Assembly: GCF_013359735.1 (NCBI RefSeq)
Contig: NZ_JABFMX010000007.1
Location: 62,001-126,000 of the forward strand
Reading direction: 5' to 3'
DNA: 64,000 nt
DNA from: Arthrobacter sp. C9C5
Lineage (GTDB): Bacteria; Actinomycetota; Actinomycetes; Actinomycetales; Micrococcaceae
In this document: one piece after another, positions 11,702 to 20,530 of the stretch
How positions within the stretch are numbered: the first letter of the stretch is position 1
How the letters are laid out: each line of letters starts with the position of its first letter
Program-made: the position numbers and the translations under genes
The notes under the pieces: model-generated
What the model saw: the letters and a program-made list of their open reading frames with translations, nothing else
What the model was told of the DNA's origin: nothing
Database searches by the model: none

Positions 11702-12568
11702 TCAGATCTGGTTCTTCAGGTCCGCGACCGAGTTCAGGATCTGGTTGGGCCGGAACGGGTAGGCCGCAATGTCGTCCTTGTGCGTGATGCCGCTGAGCAC
11801 CAGCACCGTGTGTAGCCCCGCCTCCATGCCGGCAATGATGTCCGTGTCCATCCGGTCCCCGATCATGGCGGTGGTCTCCGAATGCGCGTCGATCTGGTTC
11901 ATCGCCGAACGGAACATCATCGGGTTCGGCTTGCCCACAATGTAGGGTTCGCGGCCGGTCGCCTTGGTGATGAGCGCGGCGATCGCACCGGTGGCCGGCA
12001 TCGGTCCGTCCTTGGACGGCCCGGTGGCGTCCGGGTTGGTCGCGATGAAGCGGGCGCCGCCCAGGATCAGGCGGATGGCCATGGTGATGGCTTCAAAGGA
12101 GTAGGTCCGGGTCTCGCCGAGCACCACAAAGTCGGGGTCCTGGTCGGTGAGGATGAAGCCCGCCTCATGCAGCGCCGTCGTCAGCCCGGCCTCGCCGATC
12201 GTGTACGCGCGGTTGCCGGATTCGGAACCGCGCACCTGGTCCTTGAGGAACTGCGCCGTGGCCAGGGCCGAGGTCCAGATGTTCTCCTCCGGGATTTCCA
12301 GGCCGGAGCTCTTCAGCCGGGCGGCGAGGTCCCGGGGCGTGAAGATGGAGTTGTTGGTCAGCACCAGGAACCGCTTGGACGTGTCCACCCAGCGCTGGAT
12401 GAGTTCCGAGGCGCCGGGGATTGGCTGGTTTTCGTGGACCAACACGCCGTCCATGTCCGTCAGCCAGCACTCGATCTCCTGGCCGCTGCGGTACACCGAG
12501 GAGGTGGACCGCACGTCGTCGGAGTCTGAACGCTGCTCTGTCCCGTGGTCTTCGTACTGATCCGCCAT
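11702..12568 (-). CDS. HAD-IIA family hydrolase (NagD-like phosphatase)
   Basis: A 288-residue HAD phosphatase. Motif I 'CWLTDMDGVLVHE' (nucleophile Asp plus general acid Asp), motif II 'FLVLTNNS', the C2 cap with 'FIATNPDATGPSKDG', Lys in 'VGKPNP', and motif IV 'MIGDRMDTDIIAG' are all present. Family members dephosphorylate nucleotides or sugar phosphates in the cytosol. The first 30 residues are polar and not part of the fold. It is convergent with the Tat hydrolase and divergent from the SpoU methyltransferase. Proximity to the amino-sugar island (1 kb) is suggestive but not evidence of shared function. Confidence 0.9.
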   Translation of the reverse strand: MADQYEDHGTEQRSDSDDVRSTSSVYRSGQEIECWLTDMDGVLVHENQPIPGASELIQRWVDTSKRFLVLTNNSIFTPRDLAARLKSSGLEIPEENIWTSALATAQFLKDQVRGSESGNRAYTIGEAGLTTALHEAGFILTDQDPDFVVLGETRTYSFEAITMAIRLILGGARFIATNPDATGPSKDGPMPATGAIAALITKATGREPYIVGKPNPMMFRSAMNQIDAHSETTAMIGDRMDTDIIAGMEAGLHTVLVLSGITHKDDIAAYPFRPNQILNSVADLKNQI

Positions 12569-12620
12569 GGTGCCCTCCGTCGATAGTGTGCCGCAACAGG
12601 TCCCAGTCTAATGTTGAGGC

Positions 12621-13307
12621 GTGACTGAACCCGAGACTCCCAGCGAACCTCCTGCCGGTACCCCGGCCGCTCCGGACGGCGAGGCGGAGCCCAAGGCGGA
12701 GGTCGGCGTCGGCCCCTGGCAGGGACCGTGGCCGGAAGGCGGGCACTGGGACCCGGACCTGCTCGCGGACGGCGACCGCCGCAACGTGGTGGACAAATAC
12801 CGCTACTGGAAGCACGAGGCGATCGTCGCCGAGCTGGATTCGCGGCGCCACAACTTCCACATCGCGATCGAAAACTGGCAGCACGACATGAACATCGGTA
12901 CCGTCGTCCGCACCGCCAACGCGTTCCTGGCCAAGGAAGTCCACATCATCGGACGACGCCGGTGGAACCGCCGCGGGGCGATGGTCACCGACCGCTACCA
13001 GCACGTCCGCCACCACGCCACCGTGGAGGACTTCGTCGCCTGGGCGCAGGGGGAGGGGCTGGCCGTGATCGGGATCGACATCTTCCCCGATTCCGTCCCG
13101 CTGGAAACCTACGAGCTGCCCCGGGACTGCGTGCTGGTATTCGGCCAGGAAGGTCCGGGCCTGACGCCGGAGGTCCACGAGGCCGCCGTCGCGACGCTCT
13201 CGATCGAGCAGTTCGGTTCCACCCGCTCGATCAACGCCGCCTCCGCGGCCGCGATCGCGATGCACGCCTGGATCCGCCGGCACGTCTTCAACCAACTCCC
13301 GGGGTAG
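12621..13307 (+). CDS. SpoU/TrmH family RNA 2'-O-methyltransferase
   Basis: A 228-residue SPOUT methyltransferase with the three family motifs: 'NIGTVVRTANAF' (motif 1), 'CVLVFGQEGPGL' (motif 2) and 'IEQFGSTRSINAASAAAIA' (motif 3). It would transfer a methyl group from SAM to a ribose 2'-OH in tRNA or rRNA; the target nucleotide cannot be assigned from sequence. The N-terminal 35 residues are acidic/proline-rich and probably disordered. The GTG start lies 6 nt after TAATGT, again a leaderless arrangement. Confidence 0.92.
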   Translation: MTEPETPSEPPAGTPAAPDGEAEPKAEVGVGPWQGPWPEGGHWDPDLLADGDRRNVVDKYRYWKHEAIVAELDSRRHNFHIAIENWQHDMNIGTVVRTANAFLAKEVHIIGRRRWNRRGAMVTDRYQHVRHHATVEDFVAWAQGEGLAVIGIDIFPDSVPLETYELPRDCVLVFGQEGPGLTPEVHEAAVATLSIEQFGSTRSINAASAAAIAMHAWIRRHVFNQLPG

Positions 13308-13401
13308 CGGCCGTTCGCCCGGCCTTAGAGCCCCTGCTGACTAATGCTGATTGAAATGGGTACTATTAGGTCAAAAGCAATCATCCGAGGTGGGGTTCTA
13401 T

Positions 13402-14187
13402 ATGGCCGAAGTCATTGTGGTTGAGCACGAGCAGGCTGCAGGCGAACTCGTCGCAGAGTCGATACGTGCCCTGATCGAGGCCAAGCGCGACGCGGTGCTG
13501 GGTCTCGCGACCGGGTCGACGCCGCTGACTGTCTACCAGGCGCTGGGCCGCTCGCTTAGTGCGCGCCCCTTGGACGTCGGCATGGTGCGCGGCTTTTCGC
13601 TCGACGAGTACGTCGGCCTGCCGGCGGGGCACCCGGAGAGCTACCGCGCCGTCATTGATCGTGAGGTCGTGGCGCCGCTCGGGCTCACGCCGAGCAATAT
13701 CCGGGTGCCCAGCAATGACTTGGCTGCGCTGCCCGCCGCCGGAACCGAATACGAGCAAGCGATCATCGACGCCGGGGGAGTGGACCTGCAACTCCTCGGG
13801 ATCGGTCGCACCGGTCATCTGGGCTTCAACGAGCCGGGTTCCTCGTTTGCATCGCTGACCCGAGTGAAGACGCTCACGCCTCAGACGCGGGCGGACAACG
13901 CCCGGTTTTTCGCCTCGCCCGACGAGGTGCCGATCCACTGCATTACCCAAGGGATCGGCACCATCCTGCGTGCGCGCCACCTTGTGCTGCTCGCCTTCGG
14001 GGCGGGCAAGGCGGCTGCGCTGGCTGCCGCCGTCGAGGGCCCGGTCACGTCCAGCCAGCCAGGCTCGGCAATTCAGCTGCATCCGCACGTCACCGTGGTC
14101 GTCGACGAGGCGGCGGCAGGCCTGCTCGCGAACCTCGACTACTTCCGCTATGCCTGGGCAAACAAGCCGGCGTGGCAGGGGATCTAG
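13402..14187 (+). CDS. nagB: Glucosamine-6-phosphate deaminase
   Basis: A 261-residue enzyme converting glucosamine-6-P to fructose-6-P and ammonia, the last step of amino-sugar catabolism. Motifs: phosphate loop 'GLATGSTPLTVYQALG', 'SLDEYVGLP', the active-site block 'GIGRTGHLGFNEPGS', and 'HCITQGIGTILRARH'. ATG 13402 is supported by GAGGTGGGG just upstream. A plausible promoter is CTGACT-N18-TACTAT ending near 13366. Its stop codon overlaps the stop of the RpiR regulator (shared CTAG), a tight tail-to-tail arrangement. It completes the pathway encoded by the minus-strand island. Confidence 0.94.
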   Translation: MAEVIVVEHEQAAGELVAESIRALIEAKRDAVLGLATGSTPLTVYQALGRSLSARPLDVGMVRGFSLDEYVGLPAGHPESYRAVIDREVVAPLGLTPSNIRVPSNDLAALPAAGTEYEQAIIDAGGVDLQLLGIGRTGHLGFNEPGSSFASLTRVKTLTPQTRADNARFFASPDEVPIHCITQGIGTILRARHLVLLAFGAGKAAALAAAVEGPVTSSQPGSAIQLHPHVTVVVDEAAAGLLANLDYFRYAWANKPAWQGI

Positions 14188-15074
14188 CTTGCGGACCGAT
14201 CGTCCGGCTGCCTCCGGTGGCTCCGGACCGCCTCGTAGGTGAGCCGAAGCGACTCAGTCATGTCGTCGTACATTGATTGGGCGATTCGCACGAAGAGGAT
14301 GTCCACTACGGCCAGCTGGGCGATCCGGCTGGACATGGCACCCGCGCGATAACGGTTCTCCCGAGTCTGGGTGGTGAGGACGAAATCGCAGTAGTCGGTC
14401 AACGGCGAATCGGGGAAATTGGTGATTCCCACCGTCGTTGCGCCAGCGGCGCGCGCGATCTTCAGCGCATTGCACGTCTCGGTGGTGAGGCCGGAATGGG
14501 AGACGGCAAGGGCGACGCCGCCCGGGCGTTGGAGAGCCGCGGATGCCCAGGCGAGGTGCATGTCGGAGAAGGCGGTCGCCGACAGCCCGATTCGATACAG
14601 CTTCTGCTGCAGGTCCTGGGCGGTCAGGCCGCTCGAACCGGAGCCATAGACGTCTATGCGGGTGGAGGCTGCGATGGCTGCCGCGACCCGGTCAAGGGTC
14701 TCGAGGTCAAGCGCCTTAGCCGTCTCCTCGATCGCCAGCACCTCCTGGTAGGCGATTTTGGTGACCACGTCTTCGGCGCTGTCGGTCCGGTTGATTTCGC
14801 CGTCATCGACCTTGAAGCGATCGCGCTGTGCCTGCTCACGGCCTGCTGCCGCCGCTACTTCGATGCGGAAGTCCCGGTAGCCCGAGAAGCCAAGTTTCTG
14901 GCAGAACCGTGCCACCGTGCCCGGCGAGGTCCTGCACAGTGCAGCGACCTCGGTGATTGTGCGGTCAAGGATGGTCGGATCGTCAATGACAGCCTGGGCA
15001 ACCCTGGACTCCGTTGTGCTGAGGCCGGGCAGGGCCTGCCTCAGCATGAGCAAGGCATTAGCGGACACCCGCAC
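14184..15074 (-). CDS. MurR/RpiR family transcriptional regulator (HTH + SIS)
   Basis: A 296-residue regulator: N-terminal RpiR helix-turn-helix (about 1-80, 'ITEVAALCRTSPGTVARFCQ') and C-terminal SIS sugar-phosphate-binding domain (about 130-260, 'DVYGSGSSGLTAQDL'). Members sense phosphosugars such as MurNAc-6-P or GlcNAc-6-P and usually repress amino-sugar operons. The GTG start at 15074 overlaps the 3' end of murQ by 17 bp. It is the distal gene of the operon SBP-permeases-nagZ-anmK-kinase-murQ-rpiR, so it likely autoregulates that operon. The AT-rich dyad at 22859-22903 is a candidate operator. Confidence 0.9.
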   Translation of the reverse strand: MRVSANALLMLRQALPGLSTTESRVAQAVIDDPTILDRTITEVAALCRTSPGTVARFCQKLGFSGYRDFRIEVAAAAGREQAQRDRFKVDDGEINRTDSAEDVVTKIAYQEVLAIEETAKALDLETLDRVAAAIAASTRIDVYGSGSSGLTAQDLQQKLYRIGLSATAFSDMHLAWASAALQRPGGVALAVSHSGLTTETCNALKIARAAGATTVGITNFPDSPLTDYCDFVLTTQTRENRYRAGAMSSRIAQLAVVDILFVRIAQSMYDDMTESLRLTYEAVRSHRRQPDDRSAS

Positions 15075-16032
15075 TCCCTTCGTTGGTCAGCGCCGCCCCG
15101 ATGGCCTCGTTGAGGAACCCCCGGTGCTCCGCCAGGACCTGGATGGCGGCGCCTGGTTCGAGATCCGTCAGCAGCATCAAAATAGCCGCCTTGACGGATC
15201 CATCGACGGCATGGAGCGCTCGGGCGGCGTCGACCGCGCTCGCATGCGTTGCCAGCATAACGGTTCTCTCGGCACGGGCGCGCAGCTTCTCGTTCGTGGC
15301 CTGCATGTCGACCATCAGGTTGCGGTACGTCTTGCCCAGCCGGACCATCGTGATGGTGCTCAGCATATTGAGGACCATTTTCTGCGCCGTGCCTGCCTTG
15401 AGCCGGGTCGACCCGGTAAGGATTTCCGGGCCTACGACAACGTCGATGGCGACGTCGCAGGCCCGGCCGAGGTCCGACGGCGCGTTGCAGGAGAGCCCGG
15501 CGGTGAACGCGCCGACGGATGAGGCGTATTTGACGGCACCGAGCACATACGGTGTGCGGCCGGACGCGGAAATGCCGATCACTGCGTCCGCGGCCGAAAC
15601 GGCCAAAGCGCGTAGGTCGGCTGCGCCGGCGTCGGCGTCGTCCTCGGCGTTTTCAACGGCGGCGTGGATGGCGCCGGGACCGCCGGCGATGACGCCGATC
15701 ACCTGTTCGCGGCTGGTGCCGAAAGTGGGTGGCGCCTCGCTGGCGTCGAGGATGCCCATCCGACCGGCGGTCCCCGCGCCGACGTAGATCAGGCGTCCGC
15801 CGGTGCTCATACGGCTGACTATGCCGTCGATCGTGGCTGCGATGGCGGGGCCGGAGCAGTCGACGGCGGCTGCGACGGCGGCGTCCTCCTCGTTCATCGC
15901 GCGCACGAGGTCTGCGGTCGAGAGTATGTCGAGATCCGGATGCCGGTCGCTGACCTGTTCTGTGGAGAGCGTTGCCAGTGATTCGCGGAGGGGGGCGTTT
16001 TCAGGCTGATCATGGAGGTGCGGCTTAGCCAC
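15058..16032 (-). CDS. murQ: N-acetylmuramic acid 6-phosphate etherase
   Basis: A 324-residue SIS-domain etherase that removes the lactyl ether from MurNAc-6-P, giving GlcNAc-6-P and D-lactate. Recognisable blocks: 'LIYVGAGTAGRMGILDASE', 'PPTFGTSREQVIGVIAGG', 'GISASGRTPYVLGA', and 'TGSTRLKAGTAQKMVLNM'. The GTG at 16032 has AGAAGAGAA 6 nt upstream and overlaps the kinase stop; ATG 16050 is an in-frame alternative. It sits directly after the kinase and anmK genes, which supply its substrate. Confidence 0.95.
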   Translation of the reverse strand: MAKPHLHDQPENAPLRESLATLSTEQVSDRHPDLDILSTADLVRAMNEEDAAVAAAVDCSGPAIAATIDGIVSRMSTGGRLIYVGAGTAGRMGILDASEAPPTFGTSREQVIGVIAGGPGAIHAAVENAEDDADAGAADLRALAVSAADAVIGISASGRTPYVLGAVKYASSVGAFTAGLSCNAPSDLGRACDVAIDVVVGPEILTGSTRLKAGTAQKMVLNMLSTITMVRLGKTYRNLMVDMQATNEKLRARAERTVMLATHASAVDAARALHAVDGSVKAAILMLLTDLEPGAAIQVLAEHRGFLNEAIGAALTNEGSAGVR

Positions 16033-16945
16033 GGGTGATTCTCTTCTCATGGGGTAGTGCACGGGAGTGGGCGATCAGGGTGGCTCCGGCCAGGGCGTCT
16101 CCCCGGGGGGAGATGAGGGAGAGGCCGACATCGGTCAGGGCCGCATCGAGGACGGCGCGAAAGTAGGGATGGGACACGAGACCGCCAGCGGCGCAGACTT
16201 GCCCGGTCTCGGCTCCCGCCGCAGCGCAGGTGCGGGCGAGCCGGGCGCACGCCTCCGCGACGATTGCTGTCGCCACGCCGTCGCCTCGGGTGGCGTGGGT
16301 GATGACGGTCGGGGCGAACGTGCCGATAGTCCGCGCGGGGGTGCCGGCGGACGAGACCCAGCCGGGCAGGGCGGGGAGGCCGCCGGCCAGGCCGGCAGCG
16401 GCGGCGCGGAGCGAGGTTGCCGGTCCACGCCCGTCCCCGGCACGGAGGCCCGCCTGCAGCCCCTCCTGGCCGATCCAGCGTCCGCTGCCTTCGTCGCCGA
16501 GCCACGGGCCCAGCCCGTCGATCTGCCGAATTAGCCCTGTGTCGTTGACTGAGAAGACGACGGCCCCCGTGCCTGCGATGAGGACGGTGCCGGGACCGCC
16601 GGCGAACGCGCCGACATGCGCGGCAAGGCCGTCGCTGATGAGGGCCAGGGGGACGTCGAAATCGGCCCTGAGCTCCTTCAGGAGACCGCGCACGGCATCC
16701 GGCGCTGCCAGGGCGCCGGCCGCGCCGATACCGATGCAGTCGAGGCCCGGCGGTTCCGGGATGCCACGAGCAAGGCGGGCCACAGCGCCGAGGATTGCGT
16801 AACGTGCCAAATCCTTGCCATGTTCGTCGGCAAGGCCCGGTGCGCCCTCGTGCGTTGCCTCGTCGAGTGCCGTTTCGCCGCGGCTGAGGCGGACCCGGCA
16901 GGACGTCTTGCCGAGGTCGACAGCCAGCACTGTCGGCCCGCTCAT
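16025..16945 (-). CDS. BadF/BadG/BcrA/BcrD-type N-acetylhexosamine kinase
   Basis: A 306-residue ASKHA-fold kinase. Motifs: phosphate-1 'VLAVDLGKTSCRVRLS', 'GIGAAGALAAPDAV', phosphate-2 'VLIAGTGAVVF', and 'WLGDEGSGRWIGQEG', the last typical of the GlcNAc/MurNAc kinase branch. It probably phosphorylates imported GlcNAc or MurNAc at O6, feeding MurQ and NagA. The ATG at 16945 overlaps the anmK stop (ATGA). A separate ROK kinase is encoded 8 kb away in the same island, so the two may divide the sugars between them. Confidence 0.85.
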   Translation of the reverse strand: MSGPTVLAVDLGKTSCRVRLSRGETALDEATHEGAPGLADEHGKDLARYAILGAVARLARGIPEPPGLDCIGIGAAGALAAPDAVRGLLKELRADFDVPLALISDGLAAHVGAFAGGPGTVLIAGTGAVVFSVNDTGLIRQIDGLGPWLGDEGSGRWIGQEGLQAGLRAGDGRGPATSLRAAAAGLAGGLPALPGWVSSAGTPARTIGTFAPTVITHATRGDGVATAIVAEACARLARTCAAAGAETGQVCAAGGLVSHPYFRAVLDAALTDVGLSLISPRGDALAGATLIAHSRALPHEKRITRG

Positions 16946-18207
16946 CGCGAGGCCCCCGCGGCGGCAGCCGGAGTGCGGGCTTCCATCGGCAGCACGCGCA
17001 GGCCGCGGATGCCGGCCAGCGGCGCCGGCATCCGAAGCGGCCCCGGTCCGGGGGCGATTTGCCCGGCCACACGGGCGCGGCCTGGTGCGGTGGCCGGCAG
17101 TTCGCACGTAACTCCGTGCCAGCTGAGGAAACCGAGCAGCGCAAACATCAGCGACTCCTTGAAGTCGGGCTCAATTCCGCAGACGTCCGAGGAGACCAGG
17201 GAGATTCCGTTCCGGGCGACTTCCGCACCAAGGGCGGACATCAGTGAGGGGTTGCGCACGCCGCCGCCGGAGGCGATCAACCGGCCGGGCCGTTCGACCG
17301 TACCGGTGTGCAGGGAGTCCGCTACGGAGCGGGCGGTCAGCCGGGTGAGCGTTGCTACGAGATCTTCAAGGGACAGCGGAGAATCTCCTTTGGCCGCTGC
17401 GAGGGCGGAGTCCACGAAGTGAAGCCCGAACGTCTCCCGACCCGTCGACTTCGGCGCGGGCCTTTGGAGATAGGGATGCTGGAGCAGGGCGGAGAGGAGC
17501 CGGGCGTCGACCTGGCCGGCGGCCGCGAGCTTGCCGTCGGCGTCGAAGCCGCGGGCGCCGTTCGTGGCACGGGCGACAACCGCGTCGATCAGAACGTTGC
17601 CGGGACCGGTATCCCAGGCCACCATGGTCCCGCCGGAGGTCACGACCGACAGGTTCGCGATCCCGCCCAGGTTGACGGTCGCTGCGGGGGTGCCGTCGTC
17701 GGCCTCCGATGCTGCCAGCCAGGCCCGGTCGAAGATGCCCATCAGCGGAGCGCCTTCGCCTCCCGCTGCGATGTCGGCCGCGCGGAGGTTAGACAGTACG
17801 GGCGCGGCGGCGGCCTCGGCGATCCAGGCGGCCTCGCCCAGTTGCAGCGTTCCGCGGGCGCGGGTGCCGTCGACCCAGTGGAAGACCGTTTGTCCATGCG
17901 AGACGACCAGGTCCACGGCTGAGCCGAGGTGCTGCATGGCGGCTCGAGCGGCTGAGGCAAACTCCTGGCCAGCGAGGGTGTCCAGCCGGCACAGCTCTTC
18001 GGCGTCGACGCGGCCCCCGTCCGCCAGGGCGAGCAGGCGCGTGCGCAGTTCCGGGGCCCAAGCCACGGTGCGGGTGAGCAGCGGGCGCACGGTCAGCCAC
18101 GGAGTGCGGCCGTTCCGGGCACTCTGGGCGCTGTCCGCATCGATATCGACGATCGCTACATCGATGCCGTCGGCGGAAGTCCCGGACTGAAGGGACAGTA
18201 TCCTCAT
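16942..18207 (-). CDS. anmK: Anhydro-N-acetylmuramic acid kinase
   Basis: A 421-residue kinase that hydrolyses the 1,6-anhydro ring of anhydro-MurNAc while phosphorylating it to MurNAc-6-P. Motifs: 'LQSGTSADGIDVA' at the N-terminus, 'LVVSHGQTVFHW', 'TVNLGGIANLSV', 'AWDTGPGNVLIDA' and 'RLIASGGGVRNPSLM'. The length is slightly above the ~370-390 typical because of a C-terminal Pro/Ala/Gly extension. Anhydro sugars arise from lytic transglycosylases or phage-type lysis, so this gene shows the island recycles cell-wall material rather than only chitin. Confidence 0.93.
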   Translation of the reverse strand: MRILSLQSGTSADGIDVAIVDIDADSAQSARNGRTPWLTVRPLLTRTVAWAPELRTRLLALADGGRVDAEELCRLDTLAGQEFASAARAAMQHLGSAVDLVVSHGQTVFHWVDGTRARGTLQLGEAAWIAEAAAAPVLSNLRAADIAAGGEGAPLMGIFDRAWLAASEADDGTPAATVNLGGIANLSVVTSGGTMVAWDTGPGNVLIDAVVARATNGARGFDADGKLAAAGQVDARLLSALLQHPYLQRPAPKSTGRETFGLHFVDSALAAAKGDSPLSLEDLVATLTRLTARSVADSLHTGTVERPGRLIASGGGVRNPSLMSALGAEVARNGISLVSSDVCGIEPDFKESLMFALLGFLSWHGVTCELPATAPGRARVAGQIAPGPGPLRMPAPLAGIRGLRVLPMEARTPAAAAGASR

Positions 18208-19703
18208 GGTTTAGCACCGCGCAGAATGTCGCGGACGGTGTCCGCGGTGACCCTTGAGGTTCCCCGTGCGTCAATAAGAGCGAGCGGCGGGTCCTCACTG
18301 GAGGGCAGTCCGGCGTTGATGACGACGGCGTCCGGGCGGAGTCCGGCTATCCGGGTCAGGGCATCCCGTTGCGCCCCCGCGCAGGCAATCCGGTCCACCA
18401 GCACGGCCATGCCGGTGCCGCGGGGGAGGCTCGCGACGGTCTCTGTCAGCGCAGCGTCGTCGGTACCTGGCGTGAAACGGTCCAGGTCAAAATCGAGCGC
18501 GAGACTCGCGGCAAACGGATCGGCGGCGGATGCCACGGCGAAGGTGGCATGTGCCCTTAGATCGAGCAGCGCCAGGCGGCGCTGAACGACTGACGCGGCG
18601 CCGTGCACCGTGATTGCCGCCCGGACCATGAGCGCGGCGTCGGCGATGCCCGGCGCTGAACCCCCAGGCTCCGGGGGCCCGGCGGGCAGGGCCAGCCGCG
18701 CGGCCGATGCGCCGGCCCGTTCAAGGTCGCCAGCGGTGAGCGCGCCGTCGTCGAGGGCCCCGAAGAGGGCCTTGCGCACCTCAAGGTAGTCATCCTCGTC
18801 GGTACTGCGGCCGCCCTTCGGCCCGAGGTTGGACGGATTGCCGATGCAGAGCAGTTCGGCTCCGGCCGCCAGGGCGAGCACGGCGCCCGGGCCGGCCCCG
18901 AAAGACGCCCGGATTGCTGCCATGTCGAGGGCATCGGTCACAATTGTGCCGGCAAAGCCGGTCCCGCGGAGGGCGGCGAGGATGGCCGGATTGAGGGTCG
19001 CAGGCAGGTCGCCGCATTCCGGCACCACAATGTGTGCTGTCATCACGGCCCGAACTCCGGCGGCGACTGCCTCGTGGAAAGGCGGCAGATGGTCACGCTC
19101 GATCTCGGCCCAGGAGAGGTTGAGCCGGGGCAGGGACAGGTGGGAATCGGTCTGCGTGTCCCCGTGGCCGGGGAAGTGCTTGACGCAGGCGGCCACTGCG
19201 GATTCCTGCAGGCCGTGGACAAAGGCAGCGACATGCCGCGACACAAGAGGCGTGTCCTGGCCGAACGCCCGCACGCCAATAACCGGGTTCGCCGGATTCG
19301 TGTTCACATCGGCCACCGGACCCAGCACAACGTTGACGCCCGCTGACGAGGCCCGTCGTCCGATCATCCGGCCCACAGCCCGGGTGGCCTCGGCGTCGTC
19401 GAGGTGACCCAGCTGCGCGTGCCCCGGGAGGAGTGATCCCCGTGCAGCGTCGAGCCGGGACACGCTGCCGCCCTCCTCATCGATGCCGATGAGGACTCCG
19501 GGCCGAATGCTCCGAAGCTCGGCAGAGAGCCGTGCCGGCTGTCCGGCGTCCCACGCGTCGATGTTCTGGCCGAAGTAGACCACGCCGGCGAGGCCTTCGT
19601 CGAGCGCCCGGGCCAGCCAGGGGGGAACGCGGTGGCCGGTGAACCCTGGCCAAAGAACGCCGTTGACGAGCCGGCGCAGGGTGGGGTCTGTGGCTGCGGT
19701 CAT
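18204..19703 (-). CDS. nagZ: Beta-N-acetylglucosaminidase, GH3 (NagZ-like)
   Basis: A 499-residue GH3 enzyme. 'LIGIDEEGGSVSRL', the signature 'KHFPGHGDTQTDSHLSLP' (catalytic Asp-His dyad of NagZ enzymes) and nucleophile Asp in 'IVTDALDMAAI' are present. It starts 'MTAATDPTLRRLVNGVLWPG' with no signal peptide, so it acts in the cytoplasm and would cleave GlcNAc from imported GlcNAc-(anhydro)MurNAc. The region after about residue 350 is a GH3 C-terminal domain. ATG 19703 overlaps the permease stop. Confidence 0.92.
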   Translation of the reverse strand: MTAATDPTLRRLVNGVLWPGFTGHRVPPWLARALDEGLAGVVYFGQNIDAWDAGQPARLSAELRSIRPGVLIGIDEEGGSVSRLDAARGSLLPGHAQLGHLDDAEATRAVGRMIGRRASSAGVNVVLGPVADVNTNPANPVIGVRAFGQDTPLVSRHVAAFVHGLQESAVAACVKHFPGHGDTQTDSHLSLPRLNLSWAEIERDHLPPFHEAVAAGVRAVMTAHIVVPECGDLPATLNPAILAALRGTGFAGTIVTDALDMAAIRASFGAGPGAVLALAAGAELLCIGNPSNLGPKGGRSTDEDDYLEVRKALFGALDDGALTAGDLERAGASAARLALPAGPPEPGGSAPGIADAALMVRAAITVHGAASVVQRRLALLDLRAHATFAVASAADPFAASLALDFDLDRFTPGTDDAALTETVASLPRGTGMAVLVDRIACAGAQRDALTRIAGLRPDAVVINAGLPSSEDPPLALIDARGTSRVTADTVRDILRGAKP

Positions 19704-20530
19704 CCCTTCACGGCTCCTGCCACCAGGCCATTGCTGAGCTTGCCCTGGACGAGGACGAAGAAGACCATCACCGGAATGGTGATAATGGTCGAGGCGGCCA
19801 TGACCGGTCCCCAATCGTTGGCATGGACGCCGAAGAATTGTTTGAGGCCGATCGCCACGGTGTAGTTCTCGGCTGCCCCGCCGAGGAGGGTCATCGCAAA
19901 GATGAACTCGTTCCAGGCAACGATGAAGGAGAAGACACTGGTCGCGACAAGCCCGGGTGCCACGAGCGGCAGCAGGACCGAGCGGAACATGCGTCCCCAG
20001 CTGGCGCCGTCGATATAGGCCGCCTCTTCCAGCTCGACCGGGACGGCGGCGACGAAGCCGCGCAGCATCCAGATCGCGAACGGCAGGGAGAAGGCCAGAT
20101 AGACAATGACGAGCCCGACCAGCGAGTTGAGCAGCTGCAGGTCGCGCACCTGCACGAACAGGGGGATCACCAGGGCCTCAAGCGGCACCATCTGCACGGT
20201 GAGCACCATGATCAGGATGCCGGTGCGGAACTTGAAACGGAAGCGCGCCACCGCGACGGCGGCCAGCAGCGCCACAATTCCCGAGATGGTCACCGTGAAG
20301 AATGCGACGACGGCCGAATTGCGAAGGAAGGTGCCGAACCCGCCTTCGGTAAGCACGTACTGGTAGTTGGCGAGAGTGAACTCCTGCGGAAGCAGGGACT
20401 GGCCGCCGCTGGAGGCCTGCGCGTCAAAGGAGCTGGAGATCATCCAGTACGCGGGGAAGAGTGTGAAGGCCAGGAGGAGGGCAACCAGGGCGGCCTTGAC
20501 CAGCCTCCGGCTGAGCGAGCGGTGCCTCAT
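19700..20530 (-). CDS. Carbohydrate ABC transporter permease (MalG-type)
   Basis: A 276-residue inner-membrane permease with six predicted hydrophobic segments and the EAA coupling motif 'EEAAYIDGASWGRMFRSVLL' facing the ATPase. The N-terminus 'HRSLSRRLVKAALVALLLAF' leads directly into the first transmembrane helix, as in MalG/LacG proteins. It pairs with the upstream MalF-type permease and solute-binding protein. No ATPase gene is in the operon, so a shared MsiK-like ATPase encoded elsewhere probably powers it, as in many actinobacteria. Confidence 0.93.
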   Translation of the reverse strand: MRHRSLSRRLVKAALVALLLAFTLFPAYWMISSSFDAQASSGGQSLLPQEFTLANYQYVLTEGGFGTFLRNSAVVAFFTVTISGIVALLAAVAVARFRFKFRTGILIMVLTVQMVPLEALVIPLFVQVRDLQLLNSLVGLVIVYLAFSLPFAIWMLRGFVAAVPVELEEAAYIDGASWGRMFRSVLLPLVAPGLVATSVFSFIVAWNEFIFAMTLLGGAAENYTVAIGLKQFFGVHANDWGPVMAASTIITIPVMVFFVLVQGKLSNGLVAGAVKG